Source of the DNA: Cycas panzhihuaensis
Taxonomy: Eukaryota > Cycadophyta
DNA: 64,000 bases
Assembly: GCA_023213395.1 (NCBI GenBank)
Contig: CM041465.1
Span: forward strand, 33,921,741 to 33,985,740
Direction: 5' to 3'
In this document: positions 12,341-22,089 of the stretch, piece by piece
Position numbering within the stretch: position 1 is the first letter of the stretch
How the letters are laid out: every line of letters starts with the position of its first letter
Notes under the pieces: model-generated
Database searches by the model: none
What the model was told of the DNA's origin: nothing
What the model saw: the letters and a program-made list of their open reading frames with translations, nothing else
Translations under genes and position numbers: made by a program

Positions 12341-13600
12341 TTTTTCCGTTAAGGCAAAGTTAACATGTAATTTTTAGGCATGAGTTCATTTGGTATCTAA
12401 AGGATTACCTACATCAAATCCAGCATCAGCAAGCATTTTCGTTGCCCAAACAGGTTGTTTGTTAGTAACTATTTCTGAAGTTACAAGTTGATTTGTAGAA
12501 CTAGTTTAAGAGGAGGAATCTATTTCATTAGATTTAGATAGAGTCTAATTTTGGACTTGAGTTGATAAGGATTCTATAATTTGTAGATCAGCTTGTTTGT
12601 CAGAGAGGTCAACCAAATAAGTGTTGGTTAACAAAATTTCAACAGGAAGTTCTACATAAGTAGATGTTGAAGAAGATCCTTCTTCATCAAATATTACGTC
12701 ACGCAAAATTAAAATTTGATACGTGACTGGATCCAAGAGTCTATAAGCTTTACTTTCTTCACTGTATCTAACGAAGATGTATTTTTGACTCTCAGGATCT
12801 AGTTTCTTATATTTTTCTTTTGGGATGTGTCTCCATGCAATACTTCTAAAGATTTGTAAATGATTAGCTGATGGTTTTCGTCCATACTATTTTTGTTCTA
12901 GAGTAACATTCTGTAGACATTTACTTAGTAAACGATTTAGAAGATAGTTGGAGTAGTTAATTGCTTCTGCCCACAACTTTATGTCAAGATTCTTTGCATG
13001 TAACATATAACGAGTCATCTCAACAAGAGTACGATTCTTGCGTTTAGCAACACCGTTTTGCTGAGGAGTGTATACAACAGAATGCTGGAACTAAATTATG
13101 TGCATTTTACATAAAGAAGTGAATTTTCCACTTAAATATTCCTTTGCATTATTGGATCGAAAAAATTTAATTTTTGAGTTTGATTAGTTTTCAACTAACA
13201 TTTTGTATTTAACGAAAATATCAAACACTTCACTACGTGTTTTAAGCATGTAAACCCAACATTTTCTTAAATAATCATCAATAAATGTAACAAACTAATG
13301 AGAGCCAGAGTATGATGTTACATGAAAGATCCACATATGTCAAAGTAAACAAGTTCAAGTGGAACAGTCTCTCTGAATTATGTTTTATGTGGGAATGGTT
13401 CCATGTGTTGCTTACCTGTCAGGCTTCGCAAACACCATGAACAGTGTTTAAGGGTGGAAGACCATGAACCATTTCATATTTTTTTAGATATTAAAGTTTG
13501 CCATAACTTGTATGGCCAAATTATGCATGTCAAAGTTTATTGGCTGAGTCAGATTTGGCGATAAAAGCACTAAAGTATTTTGTTTTGTTATTTTGTAGAC
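12341..13600 (-). pseudogene. B integrase with GAG-pre-integrase domain and linker
   Basis: Reading down the minus strand from about 13600: the pre-integrase block with 'KQHMEPFPHKT', then core fragments 'PLELVYFDICGSFM', 'TPQQNGVAKRKNRTLVEMTR' (family: PxQNGVxERxNRTL), 'LWAEAINYSNYLLNR' and 'KLDPESQKYIFVRYSEESKAYRLLDP'. A 63-codon open stretch (12736-12545) covers the acidic linker to RT. The first catalytic Asp is visible (in 'YFDICG'); the second is lost in a frameshifted stretch. Confidence 0.85.
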
Positions 13601-13649
13601 TTGTTAAACTATAGAGACTTGTGTTATGATCAACAAGTCCTAAGGCAAT

Positions 13650-13960
13650 ACGTCTAAATTTTTTTAATGGCTCTTTAATGATAAATTTATCTTTTCAGAA
13701 TTTGACAACAAGGTCTTTCTAGCAGATTTGATAAACAGAAAGTAGGTTTGGTAACAAACTTGGTACGTAGAAGATGTCAGTTATCGAACTGTCTTTTAAG
13801 GTAACATTACATGATCCTTTTACTTTAAGTTGTGTTCCACTTCCAAAAGAAATCTCTTCTTCAGAGTTAGTTTCAGATTGATAAGTGGATAAATTTTTTT
13901 GGTGTCCAGTCATATGATGGGATGCACTAGAGTCAAGGATCCATTATGGTGGTTGATTAG
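13650..13960 (-). pseudogene. B protease
   Basis: The frame gives 'WILDSSASHHMTGHQKNL' (active-site Asp-Ser-Ser where the family has DSGA), then 'ISFGSGTQLKVKG' and 'IFYVPSLLPNLLSVYQIC', the standard copia aspartic protease order. A 64-codon stretch (13913-13719) is uninterrupted. Confidence 0.85.
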
Positions 13961-14999
13961 TTGGGGCAACAAATGCAGAAGTTATTACCATTAGAGAACG
14001 ATTAAGAGTTTGTCGGTTTTAAGATCATAATTGAAGTCAGGATTGAAGTTGATTTTGCAATCCCTTAGAAGCTTTCCATGCCTCCGAAGCTATTCTACTT
14101 CTATAGACATCAATAGTGTGACCTCTTTTATGACAATAGGCACAACTAGTGTTTTGAGAAGGATTTACATTGTTCCGATTAGGAAATGACTGATTAGGAG
14201 TATTATGATGTTTAGATGGACTAGAATACTTAGTATTATTTTGAAAATTAAATTGAAAACCTCTATGAGGTTTTTAAAATTTTGGATTAGAATTATTTTG
14301 TTGTTTGTTTTTGTTTTGTGGCTTAGTTTTGGAAAACAAAGCCTAGGAAGGATCTTTTAATATGCATGTTTGAATCAACATTGTTTGATGTTCAACCAGT
14401 TGGTTTGTTAACTGATTGAATGTGATTGGAGGATTGCCAGCTTGTTATCTGACAGTTTTAAAAAAATTAAAATGTTTTGGCAATTTATTTATTGCAAGAC
14501 AGACGAGTGTATTGTCGTCTTTAATATGCGTAATTATTTTTTCAATATCACCTTCTTTAGTTTTGGATTTAATACAATTACCTAGGTCTTTATTTATTAA
14601 TTAAATTTTACATAAAAAATCCTCAACATTGGTAAAATCATTATAAGTAAGGTCATACAGTTGCTGTTCTAAGACAGCTAGTTAATTTGTATCAATCTTA
14701 TCATATTTTTCTTACAGAGTTGTCCAGACAGTGGCTAGGTCATCTATTTCATAAAACTACCAACTAATTTCTAGTGAAAGTGAGTTTAATATGGTGCCTA
14801 AGGCTAAATCTGAGTTCATCAGATATACCATATAACTCTCTGTAGCTTCATCTTTTGGTTTTTTAAATTCACCTATCACATATCACCATATTTTTTGCTA
14901 TTTAAGCTAATGGGATATGTGATTCCTCCAGTTGGCATAGTTTGAGCCAGTTAAAACTGGAATCAGAACGTAGGTGGTTGTTCCTGGCATTAATGCCAT
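13961..14999 (-). pseudogene. B gag with zinc knuckle
   Basis: The start is placed at the Met at 14999 (minus): 'MALMPGTTTYVLIPVLTGSNYANWRNHI', where LTGSNYxxW is the copia gag N-terminal block. A zinc knuckle is at about 14150-14100: 'SCAYCHKRGHTIDVY', in which the last Cys is Tyr (G-to-A). Several stops follow the N-terminal block. The plus-strand open stretch at 14416-14604 is antisense to gag. Confidence 0.8.
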
Positions 15000-15584
15000 A
15001 TTGGAAATTGTAAAAAATTAATATAAGTCAGAAGATTTTGAAAAATTTTGATGAATAAGTGTAGGTAAAAAAAATCACATAAAAGATTTACCTAACATCA
15101 GAGTAACCCTGTTAACATTCCACATACATATTTAAGAAACTGAAAAACATTGTTATATGTTTGGATACCCTTCCCCTAAAAAGAATTAAATGTTCCCCTT
15201 TTATAAAAATGCTAATAGTCCCCTTTATTATTAAAGAAATATATTTGAAAAAGAAGTTACTTATTTAATTATTTAAAATAATAATAAAGGTGTTAAGTAA
15301 TCTAATTACCCTTTAGTTATCTATATAATGACAAAAAGAAAATCTTAAATAAAGTTTTAAATGGTTCTCCTTTAGAGAACAGAAAAACGTTGCTCACTCA
15401 AGATGACTTTTTAAAGTATGAACTAGATAAATATTTACTAAATGAAATGAAGCTCAATTAAAAGCTATTAGGATATCTATCATGGTATAGAAAAAGGATA
15501 ATAATAAGTAGTAAGTCCATAACTCTAATAGGCTAATAAGACCTAGTTAGCCTCACTCTTTAATAAGATCATATCATTGAGAGA

Positions 15585-16050
15585 GGGGACGAATTTGAGG
15601 CCATAAATTCAAAGAAGGAGAGGGAAAGAATAACTTGGTTCTTTCAAAAAATTAAGTGTTTAATAAAATGAATACATATCTTTGAGAGAGGGGATTTAAG
15701 GTTAACATTAGGATGTAATAAGGGGAGTTAATGTCAACATTAAATTATTGTAATAGGGAGTTATCGTCAACATTAAAATGAAGTAATGGGAGGGACTAAT
15801 GTTAAGTTATAAATAAAGTGTAATATGAGGGATTAATTTTAATAATAGAATGTAATAAGAGGGAGGTGAATTTTAACTTAAAAGTATAATAGGGGGGGGT
15901 TAATATTGATTTATAAATATAATGGGAGGGAGCTAATATTAAATTAAGTAATAGTATGTAATAAGAAGGAGGTAAAGTATAATAAGGGGGGTTTTAATAT
16001 TTTTTATAAATGTAATATGAGAAATCTTATGTTAAATTTATAAATGTTAA
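15585..16050. repeat. Degenerate ~35-bp G-rich tandem array in B leader
   Basis: About ten imperfect units of 32-37 bp, each built as 'tgtaataaggggagttaat' plus an AT-rich 'gttaacattaaa' half, run from about 15711 to 16050. Two related 'gagaggggac/gagaggggat' units lie near 15590 and 15683. G-runs of 3-8 recur once per unit on the plus strand, hence C-runs on the element's sense strand. Confidence 0.75.
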
Positions 16051-16238
16051 TGTTTATGATTTAAATCGAAAAAATAAAAAACAAACCCGCGGACCCGATA
16101 GGGTTATAGATTTTATAAAAGAAAAATAAAATAAAAAAATGATTGAGGTCCATGGAGGAGGAATAGGGTAGAAACCCTACCTGGTTCAATCGCATTAAGG
16201 TGATGCTATTTCATTGCAGGTCTAGATTCTCCAATAGC

Positions 16239-16349
16239 TCCCCTTTGATTGTGTCTCAATCTGGTTTGAGGCGGCTCTCCTTCAATTATTTCTCAGTCTG
16301 GTTCGAGGACACTCTCCTTCAATTGTTTCTTAGTCTAGTTTGAGGTCAT
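16239..16349. repeat. 37-bp direct repeat, three copies
   Basis: Units start at about 16239, 16277 and 16314. Each has the pattern 'ctccttcaatt.tttctcagt' then 'tggttcgagg'. Copies two and three are closest. They lie in the B leader between the 35-bp array and the captured genes. Confidence 0.75.
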
Positions 16350-16420
16350 GGCCATGAGGATTCGGACAGACTATTGGCTCTCAGGATAGGACTCCTAGTC
16401 TTGGTAACGAGTCAATAGAG

Positions 16421-16438
16421 CCCCCCCCCCCCCCCCCC
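16421..16438. repeat. Homopolymer C18
   Basis: Eighteen consecutive C on the plus strand (G18 on the element's sense strand), inside the B leader. It could be real or an assembly collapse or expansion. Confidence 0.9.
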
Positions 16439-16764
16439 AGTTGGGAGAACAAACAAAGATTTGGGCATTGTCACAAGTCCTTTCTTCTTCTTCAGGCGCT
16501 TCCTACTTCCTTACTCAATGGCGTTCATCATTTTCAACTCAAACAGCCCTATGCAACAGAGTATATAAAGGCTAAGAAAGCATTGATTAATCACTACAAG
16601 TACCAGGTGTAGATAGAATTCAAGTCCAAGTTTAGGAGGAGGTTTTGTTTCTTCCTCACACATAGGTTCTCATGCAGGTTTTCCCTCCATGCGCAGGTTT
16701 TCCCCTCATAGTATGACAAATAGTTTACTAAATAGTTTTCCTTTTTTTTTCATAATATATTTGC

Positions 16765-17004
16765 CAACTTAATGTCATCTTCTAGGCATCGTCTTATGAA
16801 GATAGTCTTACCATGCCATTTAACTGTAACTGTGGTTCCAAGCTCAATGCTGGATAAATTATAGGGCCCTTTCATATCTGACCAGAAATTTCATAGTGAG
16901 AACCATGGCATGGACAAAACCAACCCCCAAAATCACCAGCATTAGGAAAAGGAACACAACCAAGGTGGGTGCAAACACCAATTACAATAAGCCACTCTAG
17001 ATTC
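16765..17004 (-). pseudogene. Captured fragment of mitochondrial Rieske iron-sulfur protein (complex III), order permuted
   Basis: On the minus strand, 17004-16872 reads '[18 protein letters not shown]', then '[12 protein letters not shown]' and '[15 protein letters not shown]'. The CTHLGC and CPCHGSHY boxes bind the 2Fe-2S cluster of the bc1 complex Rieske subunit. The code then reaches 'KGP' and, in a shifted frame (16862-16765), 'YNLSSIEL', '[15 protein letters not shown]' and '[11 protein letters not shown]'. In the real protein the second block precedes the first. So two segments of one nuclear gene are present in reversed order. There is a TGA just after the GQI codons. It lies in the sense direction of B, inside its leader. 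Identification is by remembered family motifs, not a search. Confidence 0.85.
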
Positions 17005-17069
17005 TGCACCCTTTTTTAATCTTCCTGGGGAGTGGAAAGGGGTTTGGGGTCCAGACTCTATGTATGCCT

Positions 17070-17240
17070 ATATTTTTTTTTTTTTGAACAAAGGAATGGC
17101 TACCACGTCGGCGTTAGGAGTTTTGAACACAGAGATCAGTTGCTTGCAATACAAAAGGAGGTGCAGAAGAGATGGGAGGAAGGTGGTGTATTCAAAGTAG
17201 AAGCATTCGATGGGGCACCTTCAGATGCAAACAACTTTTG
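17070..17240 (+). pseudogene. Captured fragment resembling the N-terminus of cytosolic leucyl-tRNA synthetase
   Basis: The plus frame around 17110-17235 reads 'RSFEHRDQLLAIQKEVQKRW', 'EEGGVFKVEAFDGAPSDANN'. This matches the remembered start of eukaryotic cytosolic LeuRS (HRD.LL.IQ..VQK.WEE..VF...). The HIGH-containing segment that should follow is absent; after about 17240 similarity stops. The open stretch 17032-17301 includes non-homologous flanks. It is antisense to B and lies about 65 bp from the Rieske piece. It is a gene scrap, not a working synthetase. Confidence is moderate because the match is short. Confidence 0.6.
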
Positions 17241-17336
17241 CTTGAGGAGAAGATATCTAGAATTTCACATCCAAAAATTCCAAAGGATGGGTTCAACTTG
17301 ACAAAGGTTCCAGCAAATTGGAAAGGGATTCTATTT

Positions 17337-17348
17337 GCTCTAATACCA
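17337..17348 (-). promoter_or_regulatory. B primer-binding site
   Basis: The minus strand reads TGGTATTAGAGC directly after the 5' LTR. It is the initiator Met-tRNA site with one C-to-T change. Confidence 0.88.
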
Positions 17349-17792
17349 TGTTAGAATAGGCACATGTACAAAGTCATAATATCACAGGAACAAAAAAGAT
17401 ATAAGAAAAAGAGACAATACACATATACACAGAGGTGACGGGTGGAAAACCCCTTCTGGGGAAGAAAAACCACCACCTAAAAGCTAAATTATATTAAGAA
17501 GAAATACTATATAATACTATGATTAAAACTACCTATAAAAGGAAAAAACAGCCTTGTAATAGGCTTCTGGGTAGCCTCCTAGAATCCAGGGATCATCTCC
17601 TTAAATCTAGGAGAAGTATTAATACCACGAAAGATTCGTTGAAATGGGTGGTTGCGCATTTCGATGACCTTCCACATAATAATTAAATAAAACTCTAAAC
17701 ATTTAACTTTAAAATCACTTAAATTAGAAATTACATATGTGACTTAAATAATAACTTAAGAATAATATAAAAGTGAATTAATACTTCTAACA
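17349..17792 (-). repeat. B 5' LTR
   Basis: 444 bp, TG...CA intact. It differs from the 3' LTR by scattered changes that are mostly transitions. The AATAA duplication follows at 17793-17797. Confidence 0.93.
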
Positions 17793-18417
17793 AATAAAAA
17801 AAGTATGGTTACTAAACTTCCATTCATTTAAGGTAATAATGAAGTATGTGAAGGATGCATCTATGAGAAATAGCATAGAGAAATTTTTTAGACTCAGAAT
17901 TTTAAGCCAAATATTCACTTTGGTTGGCACATATAGATTTATGTGGTATAATGAGAATACTAAAATTTGAAAATGTCAGATTCTTCTTAATTCTTATTAA
18001 TGATTTTACAAGAAAAATGTGGGTATATTTTCTTAGAGAAAAAATATGAAATATTTTAAATATTTATTAAGTTCAAAGTCATGGTTGAAAGGCAAAGTGG
18101 TAACAAATTGTAAGTTTTTTATTCAAATAATAGTGGTGAATTCATCTTAAATAATTTCAAAGATTTGTATAACAGAGTTGGTATAAGAAGATAATTCATT
18201 ACTCTATACATATCTAAGCAAAATGGAGTTGTTAAAAAGAAGATCAGAATAGTCATAAAAATGGCGAGATACATGCTTAAGTCAAAAGAGTTGAGCAATA
18301 AATATTAGGCTAAAGCATTAAGTACTATTATTTATCTACTAAATAAAAATTTTACAAAAGCAATTGAGGACTCAACTCCTAAAGAATGTTAGATAATTTA
18401 TATTAAAAAATGTAAAT
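17793..18417 (+). pseudogene. A GAG-pre-integrase (right part) and integrase core
   Basis: It resumes in frame after B: 'KKSMVTKLPSF', then 'NEVCEGCIYEK*HREIF' (family: VCEGCxxGKQHR, with the Gln a TAG stop). The core follows: 'FILNNFKDLYNRVGI', 'SKQNGVVKKKIRIVIKMARY', 'KALSTIIYLLNKNF' and 'STPKEC'. The first catalytic Asp block is frameshifted ('LMILQEKCGYIFL'), and the second reads SNNSGEF where the family has SDNGGEF. It is cut by an unknown insert at about 18418. Confidence 0.85.
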
Positions 18418-18793
18418 AGGAGGAGGATTCATGACACACACCACATGCCAAATATGTAAGAAATGACTATGTGCCAATGAATCACAACTCTCTAATGTTC
18501 TCATTCTCAAATAATATAGTATATCATATATTTATAGATTACAAATTTACCAAACATAAGAGATAGTTCTAACCAATTCATAATGATTAATTAATAACTT
18601 TCTCAAATTATAATAAGCTCTAACCTACCATATTTAATACTTAAACCATCTTTGACTTCTACTAACCACCATATTTAATGACTTTAACTAAGAATATTTT
18701 AATTAAAAATATTTTCTCACTAGGAATATTTCATATGAGAAAATATTCTAATGCCATGAGAAATGAACTTAAATGAACTAAGAAAATATTCTT
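18418..18793. other. Unknown ~375-bp insert inside A integrase
   Basis: Integrase similarity stops after 'STPKEC*IIYIKKCK' and resumes near 18795 with 'LRCVTYI' (family: VFGCVxY), so this piece is extra. It is non-coding and AT-rich. Inverted words recur: 'aaatattttctc' near 18706 and 'gagaaaatattc' near 18737 and 18780. I could not find clean terminal repeats or a target duplication. A MITE or a decayed solo LTR is possible. Confidence 0.45.
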
Positions 18794-19170
18794 TAGATGT
18801 GTTACTTATATTATTGATTAAAAAAAAAACTAAGTTAGAAAGAAAAAACATTAAGTACATTTTCATAGGTTATTCAAGTGAACAAAGGCCTATAGACTAT
18901 TTTATCCAACTGCAAATAAATCCTTTATAACCAGAGATATAATTTTTGATGAAAATATAATTTTTAAATATGAAGAAGATAAATAAAAATAGGTTATTAT
19001 TAAAGTTGATTCAAAACCACTTCAAAATTCATCTTCATCGATCCCAACTGTAAGCTCAAGTCAGAGTTCAAGCTCAACTCTAACTTTATCATTAAATCCA
19101 AATCAATAACATATTACAGAACCAAAATGACTTATTAGAAGTCATAATCTAGAAGCAATGCTTAATAGTA
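18794..19170 (+). pseudogene. A integrase C-terminal part and linker
   Basis: The frame 'TKLERKNIKYIFIGYSSEQ' is followed by 'SFITRDIIFDENIIFKYEED', the conserved copia block after the integrase core, then a Ser-rich linker ('SSSSIPTVSSSQSSSSTLTL'). It is split at 19170 by gypsy C and continues at 25272. Confidence 0.8.
19166..19170. repeat. Target-site duplication of C, left copy
   Basis: TAGTA. The right copy at 25267-25271 is CAGTA, differing by one C/T transition. Confidence 0.8.
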
Positions 19171-19549
19171 TATTAAAGATCCAACCCCTAACTTACCTTC
19201 TCTTATATCTTCTACTTCTTCTCTCTCTTATCTTTCCTTATATCTTCTATTTCTTCTACTTCTTCCCTCTTCTCAATATCCCATACATAAATATAAGGTT
19301 GTATAGTGGTCATTGAGCATTATATATATTCATGTAATATCCCACATGTATAAGGAAGAGGTTGTATAGTGAGCATTGAGCCATATATATATTTATGTAA
19401 TCTTTAGAGTAGGGTATCTAAAATATCATTGTTATTGCATGTAACTAGAAGGTTCCCCCCTCAAAGGGTATTGTAATACAAGTGCTCTTTTGGAGTTATT
19501 TGCATGTTATATTGGTGTGTAATTGTTATTAAGGAGTGGTATCCTACCA
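19171..19549 (+). repeat. C 5' LTR
   Basis: It begins TATTAAAGATCC (partner TGTTAGGAATCC) and ends CCTACCA, two bases before the primer site. It contains two related 'acatgcataa/acatgtataagg...gttgtatagtg' blocks. Confidence 0.88.
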
Positions 19550-19551
19550 AG

Positions 19552-19563
19552 TGGTATCAGTGC
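19552..19563 (+). promoter_or_regulatory. C primer-binding site
   Basis: TGGTATCAGTGC, two nucleotides after the LTR end. It resembles the initiator Met-tRNA site with one change. Confidence 0.8.
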
Positions 19564-20481
19564 AGTCGATCCATACCTTGTGGGAGAGTCAAAGGTATTA
19601 AATAATCAATATTTTTTCTATTAATATTTTCTCATCAATACTTACTCTCATTTAATTTCAGCTTAGTTACTTTGCCTTTTAGGGGTAGACAACACTTCAA
19701 TCATGCAACTACCCTAACACTAGCACCTAACAGTTTTCTTTTGCATTTAAATAGAGACCCTATGCTGGGAGTCTATAAATATCATGAGGATCTATTGTTT
19801 TGGGCTAAGCACATTGTGGATTTTCCATCCCTTACATGAAGGACTCGAGATCACACTCATGAATTAAGTCTTAGATAGAACTCAACTATAGAATTATGCC
19901 TCCACGTACCTCTGGGTATATAGGAGGACACCCTAAATAGGCCTTCCTAGTATAGGTAACCATAGGGAACTTATTGACCGACTGTAATTTATAGTGCATC
20001 AGTAAGCGGTTAGCCCAAGGAAGTTACTCTCCATGTACCCTAAAGATGGGTTAATACGACTATAGAGTAGAGTGTTCACCTTTGTAAGTTGATACTATTT
20101 ATGATTGAGATCAGTATATTGAAGGACCTACAAACTAGACAAGCACATACCTAGTATACCTGTTCTGTTTATTAGTGGTCTATACATACTTAATCAGTCG
20201 ATGTGTTAATCATCATCAATTTGTTAAATCTAGTGTGTCTAGCTAGTTTGCCATCAGTTCATATACACATAGTTAGTCAGCTAGTCACTGACTAAAAAAG
20301 CAAAAAGCAAAAAGTAAAAAAGTAAAAGCAAAAAAAAGAAAAAAGAAAAAAAAAAGTGTAAAAAGTTAAAAAAAAAAAAAACGTATTGCCTCATTATAAA
20401 ACATTAGGGATATTAGACTATAGACATCCTATCAAATCCCCTTCATTCACATTTACCAACTTACTTAGGTCTTTTGAATAA
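19564..20481 (+). other. C leader with conserved block and A-rich tract
   Basis: About 19745-20110 is the block shared with Gy1 and G (for example 'tttgggctaagcacattgtg', 'gcctccacgtacctctggg'). From about 20293 to 20385 it becomes an A-rich low-complexity tract of 'aaaaagc' and 'aaaagt' words. Gag starts at 20482. Confidence 0.7.
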
Positions 20482-21370
20482 ATGGCCCCTAAGATGAACC
20501 CAAGTTGGACTCAAGATCTCAATGATACTATCATACAACTTCGAGGAGATATATTACAAATCCAAACTGACTTCAATAAAAATTTTGAAGAAGTAATGTT
20601 AGAGCTCACAACCATGAAACATTTTAAAGAAGAAAAGATTGATTTTGATAATACTACTCACATAGGTGGGGGTCGTTTTGCTAAAGAAGATAAAGGTAAT
20701 GATGGCAGGCACTTTTGTCCCAACTTCCTTCTCAAGGTAGAAATCAAGAAGTTAAATGGTATAGATGTACGTACCTAGATCACCCAAATGGAATAATACT
20801 TTTCTCTTCATCAAGTTCTAGCAGACAAGAAGATCCCTCTTACTTCTCTACACATAGAAAGTGAACCTTACCAATGGTACCAATGGGTTATAAAAGTAAT
20901 CGGTGGACTTAGTTATCAATGGGAGGGTTTTGTTAAGGATCTTACAGTTCAATATAATAGTACCTGGGATCATGACCACTTTAACCAGTTAGCTAAAGTC
21001 AGATAGGAGGGGATTATTTAAGCTTATACAGTAGAATACCAACATCTCTCCATAAGGGTTGATGGTCTTTGTCAGAATAAATTACTTGACTTGTACATTG
21101 GTGGGTTACGAGATGATATTAGACATGAGTTGTGACTCCTAAAATCTAATAACATCTCTACAACTATCAATTTTTCTCGACATATTGAAGCAAAAAATAA
21201 GGCATCTTGACCCTTCCTATGAACATTCCCAAAAAATTGACTACAATATCAGGTGCCTAATGTGCGATGAATGACTTCCCAAGAGATGAATAAGAAAAAA
21301 TTGAAAGGGTTATGTCTTCATTGTAATCAAAAGTAGAATAAAGACCATAAGTGTCCTGAACAATGCTTAT
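20482..21370 (+). pseudogene. C gag
   Basis: The start at 20482 (MAPKMNPSWTQDL) opens a 98-codon frame. Later blocks are 'PLTSLHIESEPYQWYQW', 'FVKDLTVQYN', 'FNQLAKVR' and 'LDLYIGGLRDDIRHEL', the plant gypsy gag core. A zinc knuckle at about 21307-21363 ('GLCLHCNQK*NKDHKCPEQC') matches the CxxC...HxC pattern. Stops fall mainly at expected Gln, Trp and Arg codons. Confidence 0.85.
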
Positions 21371-21379
21371 TCATAATTG

Positions 21380-21900
21380 AGGATCACCAAGATGATGAAC
21401 TAGTAGAGGAAACCTCATTAGAGCCAAAAAATAATGATTGTAACCCACCTGATGAGGAAGAAGAAGATACTACTACTATATCTGTATATGCCCTTGATAG
21501 AGTCGCAACCCCATAAATACTCAAACTTGTTGGGTATATTAAGAAAAGGAAGGTGGTTATCCTCATAGATTCTGGGAGTAGCCACAATTTTATTAATTGA
21601 GAACTTGCTAAAGAACTCAATTATTTTCCATATCCTGTCAAAATGTTCTAGGTTATAGTGGCTAATGGAGGGACACTCATTTATGGAGGAAAATGTCACA
21701 ATATCAAGTTGCAAATGGGTGACTATTACCTCTCCACTTCTATGTATGTCATTCTCGTTGGAGGTGTTGATGTTATATTAGGGGTACAATGGCTCAAACC
21801 ACTAAGGACCATTCAATTAAATATGCAAGATCTCTTCATCTGATTTATTTCTAAAGGAATTGACTATCAATTGAATGGGATTATTCCTTCTCCAACCCAA
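21380..21900 (+). pseudogene. C protease
   Basis: 'KRKVVILIDSGSSHNFIN' (about 21543-21598) keeps the catalytic Asp-Ser-Gly. A 61-codon open stretch at 21658-21843 follows: 'VANGGTLIYGGKCHNIKLQM', 'GVDVILGVQWLKPL' (family DxILGxxWL). The acidic stretch ahead is the gag-protease linker. Two reverse-strand frames at 21384-21714 are antisense shadows. Confidence 0.85.
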
Positions 21901-22089
21901 ATCATTAGCTTACACTGCATGGAGAGGCTCATTAAAAAGGGTGGTATAAGAATCATTGCCAAATGTTATGATTTGGAAGGTTAGGAACTTCCAATAGAAG
22001 GAGACATTCTCTAAGATGATGGTATACTAAGTGACTTAAAATTGGTACTTCATCACCACAACTAGGTCTTTTAGGATATTTCTCAAGAT

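Larger units (their letters stand above)
16051..17336. other. Foreign segment in B leader (remaining sequence)
   Basis: This 1.3-kb stretch is less AT-rich than the rest of the window and holds the 37-bp repeats, C18 and the two captured gene pieces. Between 16440 and 16740 there is a pyrimidine-rich 'tttcttcttcttcag' and an Arg/Ser/Thr-rich frame ('QWRSSFSTQTALCNRV', about 16517) that resembles a mitochondrial presequence but cannot be assigned. The whole region may be host-derived. Confidence 0.45.
10289..17792 (-). mobile_element. B: complete copia element with captured gene fragments
   Basis: 7504 bp on the minus strand, inserted in A. LTRs are 445 bp (10289-10733) and 444 bp (17349-17792), with inverted ends TGTTAG...CTAACA and a perfect AATAA duplication. 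Reading on the minus strand: 5' LTR, primer site, a 2.3-kb leader with captured host-gene pieces and tandem repeats, gag (about 14999), protease, integrase, RT, RNase H, polypurine tract, 3' LTR. Open stretches of 191, 76, 64 and 63 codons survive in pol, and the YVDD box is intact. It is much less decayed than its host A. It is in the same family as B2 at about 45.8-47.9 kb. Confidence 0.93.

Noticed and set aside
15585-16050. Tandem array considered as a CRISPR array
   Set aside because: Units are contiguous and degenerate with no unique spacers, in a plant retrotransposon.
17032-17301. 89-codon frame as an intact small host gene
   Set aside because: Only the middle part resembles LeuRS; start and end are unrelated, and it sits inside an LTR element leader.
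19552-19563. TGGTATCAG words considered as tRNA gene parts
   Set aside because: They lack any tRNA arm structure and lie just after LTRs, so they are primer-binding sites.
21384-21714. Two overlapping minus-strand frames
   Set aside because: Shadows of C protease, which has clear motifs on the plus strand.
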